Assembly: GCF_017792025.1 (NCBI RefSeq)
Contig: NZ_CP046956.1
Span: 868,001 to 932,000 of the forward strand
DNA: 64,000 nucleotides
Reading direction: 5' to 3'
DNA from: Sediminibacillus dalangtanensis
GTDB lineage: Bacteria; Bacillota; Bacilli; Bacillales; Amphibacillaceae
Position numbers and translations under genes: made by a program. Position 1 is the first letter of the stretch; every line of letters begins with the position of its first letter. Shown one piece after another: positions 18,619-27,490 of the stretch. The notes below the pieces were generated by a model. That model did no database searches, was not told the origin of the DNA, and was given only the letters and a program-made list of their open reading frames with translations.

Positions 18619-18648
18619 AAAACCCTTGCCGGCCAGGCAAGGGTTTTT
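18619..18648 (+). terminator. Terminator after the GbsR-like gene
   Basis: AAAACCCTTGCC pairs with GGCAAGGGTTTT across GGCCA, followed by T residues. Confidence 0.88.
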
Positions 18649-18654
18649 ATGAGC

Positions 18655-18830
18655 GTAACTGGGATAAAAGCATGGTTGCCAAAACAATAACCGAACGATA
18701 TTCAAAATGGTAAGCATTCGAATTTTTTCTGCTTGCAATTCAAGAGAGCAAACTCCCAATCCGGAAATGCGAAGTACTTATCTAAAACCAGCATAAAAGG
18801 AAGTCTATCTAAGGAGCTTACCATATAACA
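18655..18830. repeat. Degenerate GAGCCTGGGAC-family repeat
   Basis: AACTGGGATAAAAGCATGGTTGCCAAAAC and ACCGAACGAT match the left arm of the 1405 element. The rest (ACTCCCAATCCGGAAATGCGAAGTAC, CCAGCATAAAAGGAAG) is a worn version of its interior. It separates two convergent genes. Confidence 0.6.
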
Positions 18831-18895
18831 ACTTAGTTCTTTTCATACTACTTCAGGAAATAGCTGGAGGCTTGTAAACGAGAAAGTATTATTTG

Positions 18896-20125
18896 TTACT
18901 TCACTACTTCGCTGTTTTCGTAGCGACTGTCCAGATAATCGACAAAATGGATGATGTATCCGTCGATTGTTTGCGGCTTTTGAATACAGGATCCCCATTC
19001 TGGAAGTCCGTGATGGCATAATATGCAATGGGACATCTGATGAATGGTTTCCATGGATAACGAAATCCCCTCGGTTTCAATTATTTTGTTCAACAGCAGG
19101 ACCCCATAGGGAATATGCCCGATCATAACTCCCAATTCATCCATCGTGATACCGGCTTGCTTTCGATTTTCCTGTACTGTTTGCTCCGCTGTCGGAAATA
19201 GAAAGTGGAAAGTATCGAACGTTTTACCGGCATGGTCGTATTCAAGCAGCTTTCCGATATCGTGGAACAATATACTCGTCATGATCACATCGTAATCCGG
19301 TTGTTTTTCTTTATGCTCCATCATACCTTGTAACTGTCGGTACAAATGATCGATTGTGTCCTTCCAGACTAAATGCTGCAGGCCATTATCTGACTGGAAT
19401 TGCGACCACAGTTCACTTTTATATGCTTTCTCCACTACATTGATCAGCTTCATTGCTGCTTGAAAGTGGTTATCTTCTGTTTTTAAAAGATATCTGGCGA
19501 ATCGCATCAGACCGACAGTATGCTTTAGCAGTCCTCCCAAATAATTATGGTGATATCCTTTTGCAGCCGGCCTGATTCGAAATTGATCCCAAAAGCGGGT
19601 CATGACGGCGCGGGCGATTTGGCGGTAAGGGTGTTGTAATTCATCAAGGTAACTGAACAACTCCACCGTCAAGTCTTCGATGCTTTGTTGGGTATATGGC
19701 AACAGAGAAAAAGGGTTTACTTCTGTTTTACATGGTGTAAGTTTTTGGATAGTGAGCGATTTAAATCCTCTGAACTCATCAACCATCGCTTCTACATCAA
19801 ACACAGCGAACTTTTCCAGAAGTGGCTGGTTTTGTTCGACGGAGCCTTGATTATCCCACATCTTTGCATTCATTACACCTGCATTATTACTGAAACGGAG
19901 TTTTAGAAACTGTTTGTTGGTCTTGGTGAGCTGGACTTGATAGTCATTTAATAAAAGCCGGAGGTTGATGGTACTGCCCGGCACTTGGTCATCCAGTATA
20001 AAAAATTCACTGCTTTCCGGGAGTGCAGGCGGAGGGAATTCAGCCAGAATTTGCTTCCGCTGTAATTCATCCTTTGTATAGTTAATCGGGATAAAATCAT
20101 AAAAATAAGAGGCTTGATCAGCCAT
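18896..20125 (-). CDS. yhaM: YhaM-like 3'-5' exoribonuclease (OB fold plus HD domain), enlarged
   Basis: A 409-residue protein with an OB-like N-terminal part (INLRLLLNDYQVQLTK...LKLRFSNNAGVMNAKMWDN, about residues 50-140) and a C-terminal HD domain. The HD metal ligands are visible: H in GGLLKHTVGLM, HD in ILFHDIGKLLE, H in CILCHHGLPEWGS and D in FVDYLDS. YhaM degrades RNA 3' to 5' and is usually about 315 residues. Here an extra ~60 residues lie between the first histidine and the HD pair, and there is an N-terminal extension. It occupies the yhaM slot but is inverted relative to yhaON. The ATG at 20125 has GGAGTGATAG upstream. Confidence 0.7.
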   Translation of the reverse strand: MADQASYFYDFIPINYTKDELQRKQILAEFPPPALPESSEFFILDDQVPGSTINLRLLLNDYQVQLTKTNKQFLKLRFSNNAGVMNAKMWDNQGSVEQNQPLLEKFAVFDVEAMVDEFRGFKSLTIQKLTPCKTEVNPFSLLPYTQQSIEDLTVELFSYLDELQHPYRQIARAVMTRFWDQFRIRPAAKGYHHNYLGGLLKHTVGLMRFARYLLKTEDNHFQAAMKLINVVEKAYKSELWSQFQSDNGLQHLVWKDTIDHLYRQLQGMMEHKEKQPDYDVIMTSILFHDIGKLLEYDHAGKTFDTFHFLFPTAEQTVQENRKQAGITMDELGVMIGHIPYGVLLLNKIIETEGISLSMETIHQMSHCILCHHGLPEWGSCIQKPQTIDGYIIHFVDYLDSRYENSEVVK

Positions 20126-20275
20126 ATCTATCACTCCATTTTTCTTCAAACTTCTGTATCTACTGCATAAAGCAGAGATTCTCCTCTTATTGTAACGCAA
20201 TGTAGCATGGTTGAATATCCATTTCTATTGCAAAAACTGTTTCTGTATTTTCCGTGCTTCCTAAAGTGGTGTTTC

Positions 20276-20284
20276 TGGTATAAT
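20276..20284 (+). promoter_or_regulatory. Extended -10 promoter before the MFS gene
   Basis: TGGTATAAT is an extended -10 element (TGnTATAAT). The -35 region 17 bp upstream (GCTTCC) is weak. It fits transcription of the downstream carrier gene. Confidence 0.45.
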
Positions 20285-20374
20285 GAAAAAATCAGTGCCG
20301 AAAGAACCAGCTAATACCAACGGAATATGGTTAATACAGGCAAGGAAAACTGTAGAGAAACAGAGGGGAATATG

Positions 20375-21643
20375 ATGAGGTGGAAGGATTGGGATCGTAA
20401 CTTAAAAATTCGTCTATTTGGCGAAGGGACAACAAATTTTCTTTTTTGGTCTTATTTTCCGTTTATGACAATTCTCTTTGAAAATTCATTTGGGAAGGAC
20501 AAAGCTGGTTGGCTTTTAGTGTTATCGCAGGCATTTTCTGTGATAGCCAGCTTGACAGGAGGGTATTGTGCAGACCGCTTCGGCAGGAAACGGATGATGG
20601 TCATTTCCTCTTTCGGGCAGTTTTTGACGTTTCTGTTATTTGCATTTGCAAACTCGCCTTGGTACCAGTCACCTATAGGAACGTTTGTAGCATTCAGCCT
20701 GCTGGGAATATGGGGAGCGTTATATTGGCCAGCATCACATGCGATGGTCGCCGACGTGGTGTCAGAAAGACACCGTGCTTCAGTATTCGCTGTATTTTAT
20801 ACGTCGATCAATATTGCAGTCGTTGTCGGCCCGATCATCGGAAGTTTTTTGTTTTACAGTTACCGGTTCGAAATGCTGCTGGCTGGGGCGGTTCTGACTG
20901 GGGCTTTGACGATTATTCTGCAACGGTTCCTGGGTGAAACGGTGACGTTGAAGATTCGGAAGAAAGAAGCAAAAGTTCGTTGGTACAAAGCTGTATGGGA
21001 CGAACTAAGTGACTATCGAATCATAGCCAAAGACCGGACTTTTTTATTGTTTATCATCGCTGGCGTTCTTGTTGCGCAGACATTTATGCAACTCGATATT
21101 CTCATCGCTGTCTATACAAGCGAAGTGATTGATAACCAGACTTTGCTGCAACTGGGGGATTTTAGGCTCAGCATCAGTGGAGAGAAAGCATTCGCCCTGG
21201 TGCTGGCTGAGAATGGACTATTGGTAGCTATATTTACGGTGTTTATTACCCGTGTCATGAACCGTTTCAAAGAAAAACCGGTGTTCGTGGCATCCAGTCT
21301 TCTTTATGCTGTAGGAATATTCTTATATGGGATTACCGAGAGTATTTGGATGTTTATTTTTGCCATGGCCTTATTCACCTTGGCCGAGCTGATGGTAGTC
21401 GGCATTCAGGAAAGCTTTGTCGCCAAACTAGCACCAAAGCAAATGCGCGGGCAGTATTTTTCCGCAGCCAGCCTCCGTTTCACAGTAGGCAAATTAATGG
21501 CGCCCCTAAGTCTGGTGTTGACAAACTATCTTGCATACTCTTTTGTGTTTGCCACATTAGGACTGTTTGCTGTCATGAGTGCTTTTGTATATTGGTATAT
21601 GTTTAAAAAATTGGCAAGCAAACAGAAACGAGCCGAAATCTGA
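20375..21643 (+). CDS. MFS transporter
   Basis: A 422-residue major facilitator protein with about 12 hydrophobic segments. The loop 2-3 motif GGYCADRFGRKRMM matches the MFS A-motif G-x-x-x-D-R-x-G-R-R/K. A cytoplasmic central loop (KIRKKEAKVRWYKAVWDELSD) divides the halves. It most resembles drug- or metabolite-efflux carriers; the substrate cannot be told. Two tandem ATGs (20372, 20375) follow AGAGGGG; the second has better spacing. It lies between yhaM and yhaL, where B. subtilis has no such gene as far as I recall. Confidence 0.85.
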   Translation: MRWKDWDRNLKIRLFGEGTTNFLFWSYFPFMTILFENSFGKDKAGWLLVLSQAFSVIASLTGGYCADRFGRKRMMVISSFGQFLTFLLFAFANSPWYQSPIGTFVAFSLLGIWGALYWPASHAMVADVVSERHRASVFAVFYTSINIAVVVGPIIGSFLFYSYRFEMLLAGAVLTGALTIILQRFLGETVTLKIRKKEAKVRWYKAVWDELSDYRIIAKDRTFLLFIIAGVLVAQTFMQLDILIAVYTSEVIDNQTLLQLGDFRLSISGEKAFALVLAENGLLVAIFTVFITRVMNRFKEKPVFVASSLLYAVGIFLYGITESIWMFIFAMALFTLAELMVVGIQESFVAKLAPKQMRGQYFSAASLRFTVGKLMAPLSLVLTNYLAYSFVFATLGLFAVMSAFVYWYMFKKLASKQKRAEI

Positions 21644-21716
21644 CAACAGGCCAGTCATATTTGACGTGTCCTTGCATATATTTTAAATAGCAAATAGGGA
21701 CAAGGAGGGCTGTGCG

Positions 21717-21932
21717 ATGATACTAGGAATTCCTTGGTGGGTTTATATGTTCATCCTTTTTATTTTTTTCAGTGGATATATGGCTTATAGGGCCGTTAGA
21801 GCAGAGAAAAAACTGGAAATGCAGTTTATTGAACGGGAAGGAAAAATATACATGGATCGCATAAAAAATGAACGAGGGCAGAGAAAACAAAATGAAGCAG
21901 AGTCAGAACAGAAACAAATGACTTCTATGTAA
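21717..21932 (+). CDS. yhaL: Sporulation protein YhaL
   Basis: A 71-residue protein with one N-terminal membrane helix (WWVYMFILFIFFSGYMAY) and a charged cytoplasmic tail containing FIEREGKIYMDRIKNER, the YhaL family core. The family is linked to sporulation in B. subtilis. AAGGAGGGC precedes the ATG at good spacing. It is convergent with prsA, as in relatives. Confidence 0.85.
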   Translation: MILGIPWWVYMFILFIFFSGYMAYRAVRAEKKLEMQFIEREGKIYMDRIKNERGQRKQNEAESEQKQMTSM

Positions 21933-21969
21933 GGGGTGCAGCGACGGACATGAGGATCATGAAAAAATA

Positions 21970-22037
21970 GAGGTTGAGGAAAAAGCATAGCGGACAAATC
22001 CAAAACCGGACGTTGATATAACTCGTTCGGTTTTTTT
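21970..22037. repeat. Single GAGCCTGGGAC-type hairpin
   Basis: GAGGTTGAGGAAAAAGCATAGCGGAC leads into ACCGGACG...CTCGTTCGGTTTTTTT. It lies just behind yhaL and can serve as its terminator. Confidence 0.65.
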
Positions 22038-22127
22038 ATGTCAAGTTATTGTATGTTTCCGCAACTTTTACAAATGAAAAAAGCTTGTGTTTTACGGAAA
22101 TGTCCTAAAGGAGTTCTTAGAAGTCAT

Positions 22128-22151
22128 AAAGGCCCGGACGAGAGTCCGGGC
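22128..22151 (-). terminator. Terminator of prsA
   Basis: GCCCGGAC / GTCCGGGC stem with a GAGA-type loop. On the minus strand it is followed by only TTTA, so the T run is weak. Confidence 0.65.
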
Positions 22152-22165
22152 TGCTTTCAGTTCAT

Positions 22166-23155
22166 TTATTGTTCTGATGATTCTTCAGAGCTACCATCAG
22201 AGCTATCTTGGTTTTCTTCAGAACTTTCGTTAGAACCTTCGTCAGAAGAGTCTTCTTCAGTGTTGCCAGAGTCTTCTGTCTGTTGCTCTTCTGGTGTAGT
22301 TGTTTCAAACAAATCTTTGAATTGATCGATCTTTACATCGATATTCGCATCTTCCATCAATTGCTGCATTTTTTTCTGAGCAGTAGCGTCATCTACTTTA
22401 GTAGATGCGATATCTCTGCGAATTTGATCGCGGATGTCTTCAAGAGGTTCTACTTCCTCTTCAGCATCTTTACGTTCTGTTACCTGGATGATGTGCCAGC
22501 CGTTGGAAGTTTGTACCGGATCGCTGATTTCATCAACCTTTAGGTTATAAGCTGCTTTTTCAAACTCAGGTACCATGTCCCCAACACCAAATGTTCCAAG
22601 GTCGCCGCCATTTTCAGCAGAAGCCGTATCGGTTGAGTATTCTTTCGCCAGTTCAGCAAAGTCACCGCCGTCTTCCAGTTTCTGCTTCACTTCTTTTGCA
22701 GTTTCTTCATCTTGAACAAGGATGTGCCTTGCTACGAGGTCGGTTTTCATGTTTTCATATCTTTGTTTGATTTCTTCATCCGAAACTTCTACATCTTCGG
22801 TAACAGCTTTTTCTTGTAGCATATTCAAACGCAGAACCTCTTTGAATTCTTCCTCATCAGAGAATCCGCTTTGCTGAAGCACCATTTCAAATTGGTCTCC
22901 GTATTGTTCTTTTAATGAGTCCAATTCTTTCTGAACTTGATCATCTTCTACTTCATAATTGCCCTCAAGAACTTTTTTCGTGACTAACTGTTGAAGAACA
23001 GTCTCACCATTTTGGTCTTTCAATTCCTGGTAGAATTCTTCTTTACTGACGTTACCTGATTTTGTTTCTACCACGGTTTCCGGGTCATCCGAAGAACAAG
23101 CGGACAGAGCCAGAATTCCGACTGCCAAGGATGCCGATAATGCGATTTTTTTCAT
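22166..23155 (-). CDS. prsA: Foldase lipoprotein PrsA (parvulin-type peptidyl-prolyl isomerase)
   Basis: A 329-residue membrane-anchored chaperone that folds secreted proteins outside the cytoplasm. A lipoprotein signal peptide ends at LALSAC (cysteine near residue 20). The parvulin domain runs from about [19 protein letters not shown] to [11 protein letters not shown] (about residues 140-235). The C-terminal ~45 residues are strikingly rich in Ser and acidic residues ([18 protein letters not shown]), likely a solvent-exposed tail and perhaps a halophile-style trait. The ATG at 23155 has GGAGAGTAGGAGTG upstream. Confidence 0.95.
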   Translation of the reverse strand: MKKIALSASLAVGILALSACSSDDPETVVETKSGNVSKEEFYQELKDQNGETVLQQLVTKKVLEGNYEVEDDQVQKELDSLKEQYGDQFEMVLQQSGFSDEEEFKEVLRLNMLQEKAVTEDVEVSDEEIKQRYENMKTDLVARHILVQDEETAKEVKQKLEDGGDFAELAKEYSTDTASAENGGDLGTFGVGDMVPEFEKAAYNLKVDEISDPVQTSNGWHIIQVTERKDAEEEVEPLEDIRDQIRRDIASTKVDDATAQKKMQQLMEDANIDVKIDQFKDLFETTTPEEQQTEDSGNTEEDSSDEGSNESSEENQDSSDGSSEESSEQ

Positions 23156-23353
23156 TATATAAACACTCCTACTCTCCAAAAACTTTTCGTACAAGCTTTG
23201 ACAAGCTCTTGAAATAATATAACACATTTAGCAGTGAAAAAAATAGTCTATTCCTGTAATTACACACTTTTTACTAAATTTCGGGCATCTGCCTATGCTC
23301 GATGCTATCCCGCTGCATAGGATGGAACAAAAGACAACAAGGGGGTGTTGCAG

Positions 23354-23437
23354 ATGGGCGCAGGATACCAAGGCGGATTTGCGTTGATTGTCGTTTTATT
23401 CATTTTGCTGATCATTGTCGGAGCAGCATGGCTGTAA
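23354..23437 (+). CDS. YjcZ-family sporulation micropeptide
   Basis: A 27-residue peptide, MGAGYQGGFALIVVLFILL followed by IIVGAAWL: a glycine-rich start and a single membrane helix, the hallmark of YjcZ-family peptides often made in sporulation. AAGGGGGTG lies just upstream, and a strong terminator follows at 23472. It is divergent from prsA. Confidence 0.85.
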   Translation: MGAGYQGGFALIVVLFILLIIVGAAWL

Positions 23438-23471
23438 AGCAGTGAGAAAAATAACATTTTTCCGGTCGTAA

Positions 23472-23514
23472 AAAGGGATGACCAGTGGGCGGTTGCTCAT
23501 GGTCATCCCTTTTT
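23472..23514 (+). terminator. Terminator of the YjcZ-like gene
   Basis: AAAGGGATGACCA pairs perfectly with TGGTCATCCCTTT around a GC-rich loop, then T residues. Confidence 0.9.
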
Positions 23515-23546
23515 GAAAAGATAAGAAAGTATAAATTTCAGAGATG

Positions 23547-23692
23547 TCTAGCTCCCAGCGCCTCCCCCTCGAGGCTTTGCTTAAGCTTGACGGAGGCCCA
23601 AACGATGTGGGTCATGCAGGCGTTTCCACAGGACGTGGCGGCTTTAAGCATTTACTCCTTTGAATAGGCGCTTGCGCTTTTCTTTAGAGTTG
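23547..23692. repeat. Second copy of the CTCGAGG/GCTTGCGCTTTT repeat
   Basis: CTAGCTCCCAGCGCC, CCCTCGAGG, GGGTCATGCAGGCGTTTCC, ACAGGACGTGGCGGCT and GGCGCTTGCGCTTTTC line up with 3019-3206. This copy lacks about 40 bp of the inner part found at 3060-3100. Confidence 0.75.
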
Positions 23693-23708
23693 AATAAGTT
23701 GACGTGAT

Positions 23709-23820
23709 GGAGTGTCTACCCCCCCTTCGGACTCTTAAGTCAAACCTGTATGCAGCATAGAACCCAACCAGGGTTTTGACTTAAGCATACGGGGGAATCG
23801 AGGCGCTCCCACATTTTTTC
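23709..23820 (+). other. Long imperfect hairpin with U-tract
   Basis: Left arm GGAGTGTCT, CCCCC and CTTAAGTCAAACC; right arm GGTTTTGACTTAAG, GGGGG and AGGCGCTCC, so about 100 nt folds on itself. The loop holds a small TATGC/GCATA hairpin, and TTTTTT follows at 23814. It could be an RNA with a terminator or an inserted hairpin element. No ORF is present. Confidence 0.55.
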
Positions 23821-23846
23821 CTCTTGTCAAAGGGCTCTAATGTTTT

Positions 23847-24026
23847 TTACGTAAATAGTACCTCTACATAAGAAGAGATCAACAAGATGGTTATCAATAT
23901 ATTGATTGTTCTGAATACATTCGGCTGCCGTTCCTGAGACATTTCTGTTCTTACTACAAGTTTATGGGTTAATGAATTAAATAGAAATAGTACGAACAAA
24001 GCGAAAATAGCAAAAAAGACTGGCAT
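23847..24026 (-). CDS. Small membrane protein, 59 residues
   Basis: Starts MPVFFAIFALFVLFLFNS and has a second hydrophobic stretch INILITILLISSYVEVLF near the C-terminus, with a charged link (HKLVVRTEMSQERQPN) between. Two membrane helices are predicted. AAAGGAGGTCATAAGAT upstream is a near-ideal ribosome site, which makes the gene credible despite its size. It follows the DUF3267 gene, from which it is separated by a terminator. The family was not recognised. Confidence 0.7.
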   Translation of the reverse strand: MPVFFAIFALFVLFLFNSLTHKLVVRTEMSQERQPNVFRTINILITILLISSYVEVLFT

Positions 24027-24140
24027 ATCTTATGACCTCCTTTACACCTATACAATACTTTATCAAAATTTATCTTGCTTGAACAGTTATACCCTGCAGA
24101 AAATCTTCTAGTCTGCTTTTCCAGTTTCATGTAAAAAAGA

Positions 24141-24175
24141 AGAATAAAAAACAGCATCCGTTTACCGGATGCTGT
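24141..24175 (-). terminator. Terminator of the DUF3267 gene
   Basis: ACAGCATCCG / CGGATGCTGT with a 5-nt loop; on the minus strand TTTTTTATTC follows. Confidence 0.9.
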
Positions 24176-24181
24176 GTACAA

Positions 24182-24715
24182 TCAAATTAAAATATCGTAA
24201 CCATCTTTGGCATTTTCGATGATGCATTTGCGCGGTGCTTTGACAACATGGCTGGCATACAAAAAGTCTGTAAAAGAAAGACCGATGTTAACAGACAAGA
24301 ATAGTAGAAAATAAACATAATAGCCAATAAATACATAGCTTGATACCAATCCGGCAGCAGTTACCAATAACGCCGGCGCCAGTAGAATGAACAGCGATGT
24401 CGTTTTGGACATTTTTGATCTTGTACGGAAAGAAAATGTCGGAAATAATCCCAGATTCATCTTCCAGTTAATTTTCACTCGTTTATTAGTCAATATTAAT
24501 GGTAAAATATGTGTAAGTTTATGAATGGTCGGCAAAAAAACCAGCCCGATAATTAAAGGGATGAATCCATGGTCCTTTACTGTTCCTGCTTCATGGATCA
24601 TGGAAAAAATTAAATAAAAGAAAATGAATGCCATCATACCTGTAAGCATGGATAGTATATAAATGCGATTGATACCGAATTCTTTGTATAGATTGATAGT
24701 TTTCCAGCAATTCAT
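24182..24715 (-). CDS. DUF3267 membrane protein (YhaJ-like)
   Basis: A 177-residue membrane protein with four hydrophobic segments (about 18-38, 48-70, 105-130, 132-155). LPTIHKLTHILPLIL carries two histidines in the second segment. In DUF3267 proteins such a pair resembles the H-E-x-x-H of membrane metalloproteases; here the glutamate is not seen. AAAGGGGG precedes the ATG. Its place between prsA and yhaI matches yhaJ of B. subtilis. The function is unknown. Confidence 0.7.
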   Translation of the reverse strand: MNCWKTINLYKEFGINRIYILSMLTGMMAFIFFYLIFSMIHEAGTVKDHGFIPLIIGLVFLPTIHKLTHILPLILTNKRVKINWKMNLGLFPTFSFRTRSKMSKTTSLFILLAPALLVTAAGLVSSYVFIGYYVYFLLFLSVNIGLSFTDFLYASHVVKAPRKCIIENAKDGYDILI

Positions 24716-24994
24716 TTTTTTATCCCCCTTTGCACGGCTGTCAGATGGTTGTATGGGGCGGCATCATCGCCTTGCCCTCAACGAATGATAGTATGTTTCC
24801 AGGGAAAAATCAATAGCTTTTTATGAAAAAAAATATTATTTTATAATCAGAAATTTCACTGATATCCCAAACCTTGTCATGCCGGGGTTTATCACGGATT
24901 TTGAGCGGGGTGTAACATCCTGTCCGTGCAGCTATTTTTTTCTGTTTAAAGCTGGATATTATATAATTACATTATGAGGCAGGAGGGGAAACGT

Positions 24995-25333
24995 ATGGGC
25001 ATCGATAGAAATGAAACAATAAACTTTCATCTTCACTTGCTGTTGAAAATCAAAGAAATTGACCAGTATCCTTTTACAAAGTTAGTCATTGAAAAAGAGT
25101 TGACGCAGGAAGAGTATCGCAATCTTATGCAATGGACGGATCGTATTCATCAAGAATTCCTGGCGCAGACCGAAGAAGGCTTCCTCGACGTAACTCCACT
25201 GTTGATAAAATTTGTCGGAATGCTCCATTATAAACTGGAGCCGAGGCAGACGATAGAGGCATTAAAAAAGGAAGGATATTACCCTTCCTTGATGGATGCG
25301 TTCTTGAAGCTTCCGGCTTTGAGAAATACCTAA
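24995..25333 (+). CDS. yhaI: DUF1878 protein YhaI
   Basis: A 112-residue soluble helical protein, MGIDRNETINFHLHLLLKI, of the DUF1878/YhaI family. The ATG at 24995 follows GGAGGGG at good spacing; the ATG at 24974 contains that site. Its stop overlaps the convergent GbsR-like gene by 4 bp. The function is unknown. Confidence 0.85.
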   Translation: MGIDRNETINFHLHLLLKIKEIDQYPFTKLVIEKELTQEEYRNLMQWTDRIHQEFLAQTEEGFLDVTPLLIKFVGMLHYKLEPRQTIEALKKEGYYPSLMDAFLKLPALRNT

Positions 25334-25860
25334 TGGTTAAGTTTTTGATCAATCAGTGTGGAAGCAGTGGGCTTTATTCTTAAAAAAGCCTCTTCCAACA
25401 GCTGGTGAAACGTTATCATATCTTTCAAACGGTCATTCAGTTCGTCAAATTCCTTCGAATCAGCCGAAAAGGAGAAGTTATCTGCATCTTGAACGAGCAG
25501 TGTTTCGATTTGTTCCAGCGACTGTTTTTGCCGGCTGGCGGCATCCACCCATTTATGAATGAAGGCGGACATAAATTTCCTATACAAATTTTCATCCGCA
25601 CGGTAAAAATCTTTTCGTTCCCCTTTTTTCCACACACGTTCGACTAAATTCAATTCTAAAAGAGTCCGTATTCCGGTACTCATAGAGGTTTTGCTTTTCC
25701 CCAACGCTTCACTCATTTCATCCAGGGTCATGGGAACTCCTATTAAATACAGAATAGCAAACAACCGCGCCTCTGAAGGGGTAAGGCCGAACATCTCTAT
25801 TGTTTTGGCAAATTCCGTGGTGATTAATTCGTTGATATCTTCTAGATTGTAATCCGACAT
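25330..25860 (-). CDS. GbsR-type regulator of the betaine operon
   Basis: A 176-residue GbsR/MarR winged-helix protein (GVPMTLDEMSEALGKSKTSMSTGIRTLLELNLVERVWKKGERKDFY). It is divergent from the opuA-type operon, which is the usual placing for a repressor of osmoprotectant genes. GGAGGATTAT lies before the ATG at 25860; the upstream ATG at 25902 has no site. GbsR of B. subtilis senses choline; the ligand here is inferred, not shown. Confidence 0.87.
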   Translation of the reverse strand: MSDYNLEDINELITTEFAKTIEMFGLTPSEARLFAILYLIGVPMTLDEMSEALGKSKTSMSTGIRTLLELNLVERVWKKGERKDFYRADENLYRKFMSAFIHKWVDAASRQKQSLEQIETLLVQDADNFSFSADSKEFDELNDRLKDMITFHQLLEEAFLRIKPTASTLIDQKLNH

Positions 25861-26066
25861 ATAATCCTCCTTCAAAGCTTGGCAGAGTATACAGACAAGC
25901 ATCCCAGCCCGGTCTCTGTATATTCTCAGCTTGGTTTGCTGGAAATTTTTAAATAGTATGATGCATCATAGGTTACACTATTAGCGATTTTTTTAAAATC
26001 ATGTCATTGGGTAGATATCCAAAGCAATTCCAAGTAATTCAAAGGAAAAACCCGTAAAAATTTGTT

Positions 26067-26078
26067 CAGTTTAAACTG
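26067..26078. promoter_or_regulatory. Palindrome in the opuA/gbsR intergenic region
   Basis: CAGTTTAAACTG is a perfect 12-bp palindrome about 38 bp upstream of the opuA -35 box. It is a candidate operator for the divergent GbsR-like protein. Confidence 0.35.
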
Positions 26079-26115
26079 TATGAAAAATATATACAAAATC
26101 AGTGGTATGTTATGT

Positions 26116-26145
26116 TTGAATTTTATCCCCGAATAGGGATATAGT
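26116..26145 (+). promoter_or_regulatory. Sigma-A-type promoter of the opuA operon
   Basis: TTGAAT and TATAGT are separated by 18 bp. The start codon is about 145 bp downstream, leaving a long leader. Confidence 0.6.
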
Positions 26146-26290
26146 ATTAAGAGTGATTGATTTGGTGTTCGGATTTTTCCTTTTCTTGTAGTAGGAAAGT
26201 AATAAATGAAACAGATAAACCAAATTCAACGTAACGTTTGCGTGACAAGCACGTTATACAGAAAACAACAGGCTAAGAGAGGTGAATGAC

Positions 26291-27490
26291 ATGCCGGTAA
26301 TTGAAGTTCAGGGTTTATCCAAAGTTTTCGGCAAAAATAATAAGCAGGCGCTGAAGTTGTTGGATCAAGGGAAACCCAAAGATGAAATATTAAAAGAAAC
26401 TGGCAATACGGTTGGTGTGAACCGGGCATCCTTTGAGGTCGAAGAAGGTGAAATTTTCGTCATCATGGGTTTGTCAGGAAGTGGTAAATCGACGTTGGTA
26501 CGTCTAATCAATCGACTGATTGAACCCACAGAGGGCAGTGTCTTTATTGATGGGGAAGATTTGGCAAAAATGGATAAAAAGAACCTTCGCCGAGTCCGTC
26601 GGGAGAAATTGAGTATGGTATTCCAAAAATTCGCATTGTTTCCTCACCGTACGATCTTGGAAAATGCCGAATACGGCTTGGAGATTCAAGGGGTAGAAAA
26701 AGAGGAAAGAAGCAAAAAGGCGAAAGAATCATTGGAAATGGTCGGTTTGGGTGGCTATATGCACCAGTATCCGGCACAGCTTTCCGGTGGTATGCAGCAG
26801 CGTGTCGGTCTGGCACGGGCACTGGCGAACGATCCAGAAGTCCTGCTTATGGATGAAGCTTTCTCCGCATTGGATCCGTTGATAAGAAAAGAAATGCAGG
26901 ATGAGTTGCTTGATCTGCAGGAAACGATGAAAAAGACCATCTTGTTCATCACGCATGACTTGGATGAAGCATTGCGGATTGGTGATAGGATTGCTCTGAT
27001 GAAAGACGGATCGATTGTCCAAATCGGTACACCGGAAGAAATCCTGGTCCATCCTGCCAATGACTATGTAGAAAAGTTTGTGGAGGACGTAGATCGCTCG
27101 AAGGTATTGACCGCACAGCATATCATGAAGCGTCCTGAAACAATTAATATCGAGAAGCACGGCCCGCGTGTTGCACTAGAACGAATGAGGGAAGAAGGAC
27201 TCTCCAGTATTTATGTAACGGACAGAAAACGGAATATCAAAGGATATGTCACAGCGGATGACGCTTCCGATGCTAGAAAACGTGAAATCACTGATCTTAC
27301 AGAAATATTGAGGACTGATGTCCCGCAAGTTGGAATGGAAACATCCATGAACGATATCTTTGAGATCATTCATGATTCGCCGGTGCCTGTTGCCGTTGTA
27401 GAAGATGGCAAGCTAATGGGTATTATCGTTAGAGGCGCAGTTATATCCGCTCTGGCGGGGGAAACAGAGGTGATCAGTGAAGATGATTAA
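26291..27490 (+). CDS. opuAA: Glycine betaine ABC transporter ATPase OpuAA
   Basis: A 399-residue ATPase. The ProV-type insertion ([27 protein letters not shown]) precedes Walker [10 protein letters not shown] (60-68). [15 protein letters not shown] and [12 protein letters not shown] follow. The C-terminal ~120 residues hold two CBS-type repeats ([41 protein letters not shown]), which in OpuA sense ionic strength. ATG at 26291 follows AGAGAGGTG. It overlaps opuAB by 8 bp. Confidence 0.94.
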   Translation: MPVIEVQGLSKVFGKNNKQALKLLDQGKPKDEILKETGNTVGVNRASFEVEEGEIFVIMGLSGSGKSTLVRLINRLIEPTEGSVFIDGEDLAKMDKKNLRRVRREKLSMVFQKFALFPHRTILENAEYGLEIQGVEKEERSKKAKESLEMVGLGGYMHQYPAQLSGGMQQRVGLARALANDPEVLLMDEAFSALDPLIRKEMQDELLDLQETMKKTILFITHDLDEALRIGDRIALMKDGSIVQIGTPEEILVHPANDYVEKFVEDVDRSKVLTAQHIMKRPETINIEKHGPRVALERMREEGLSSIYVTDRKRNIKGYVTADDASDARKREITDLTEILRTDVPQVGMETSMNDIFEIIHDSPVPVAVVEDGKLMGIIVRGAVISALAGETEVISEDD

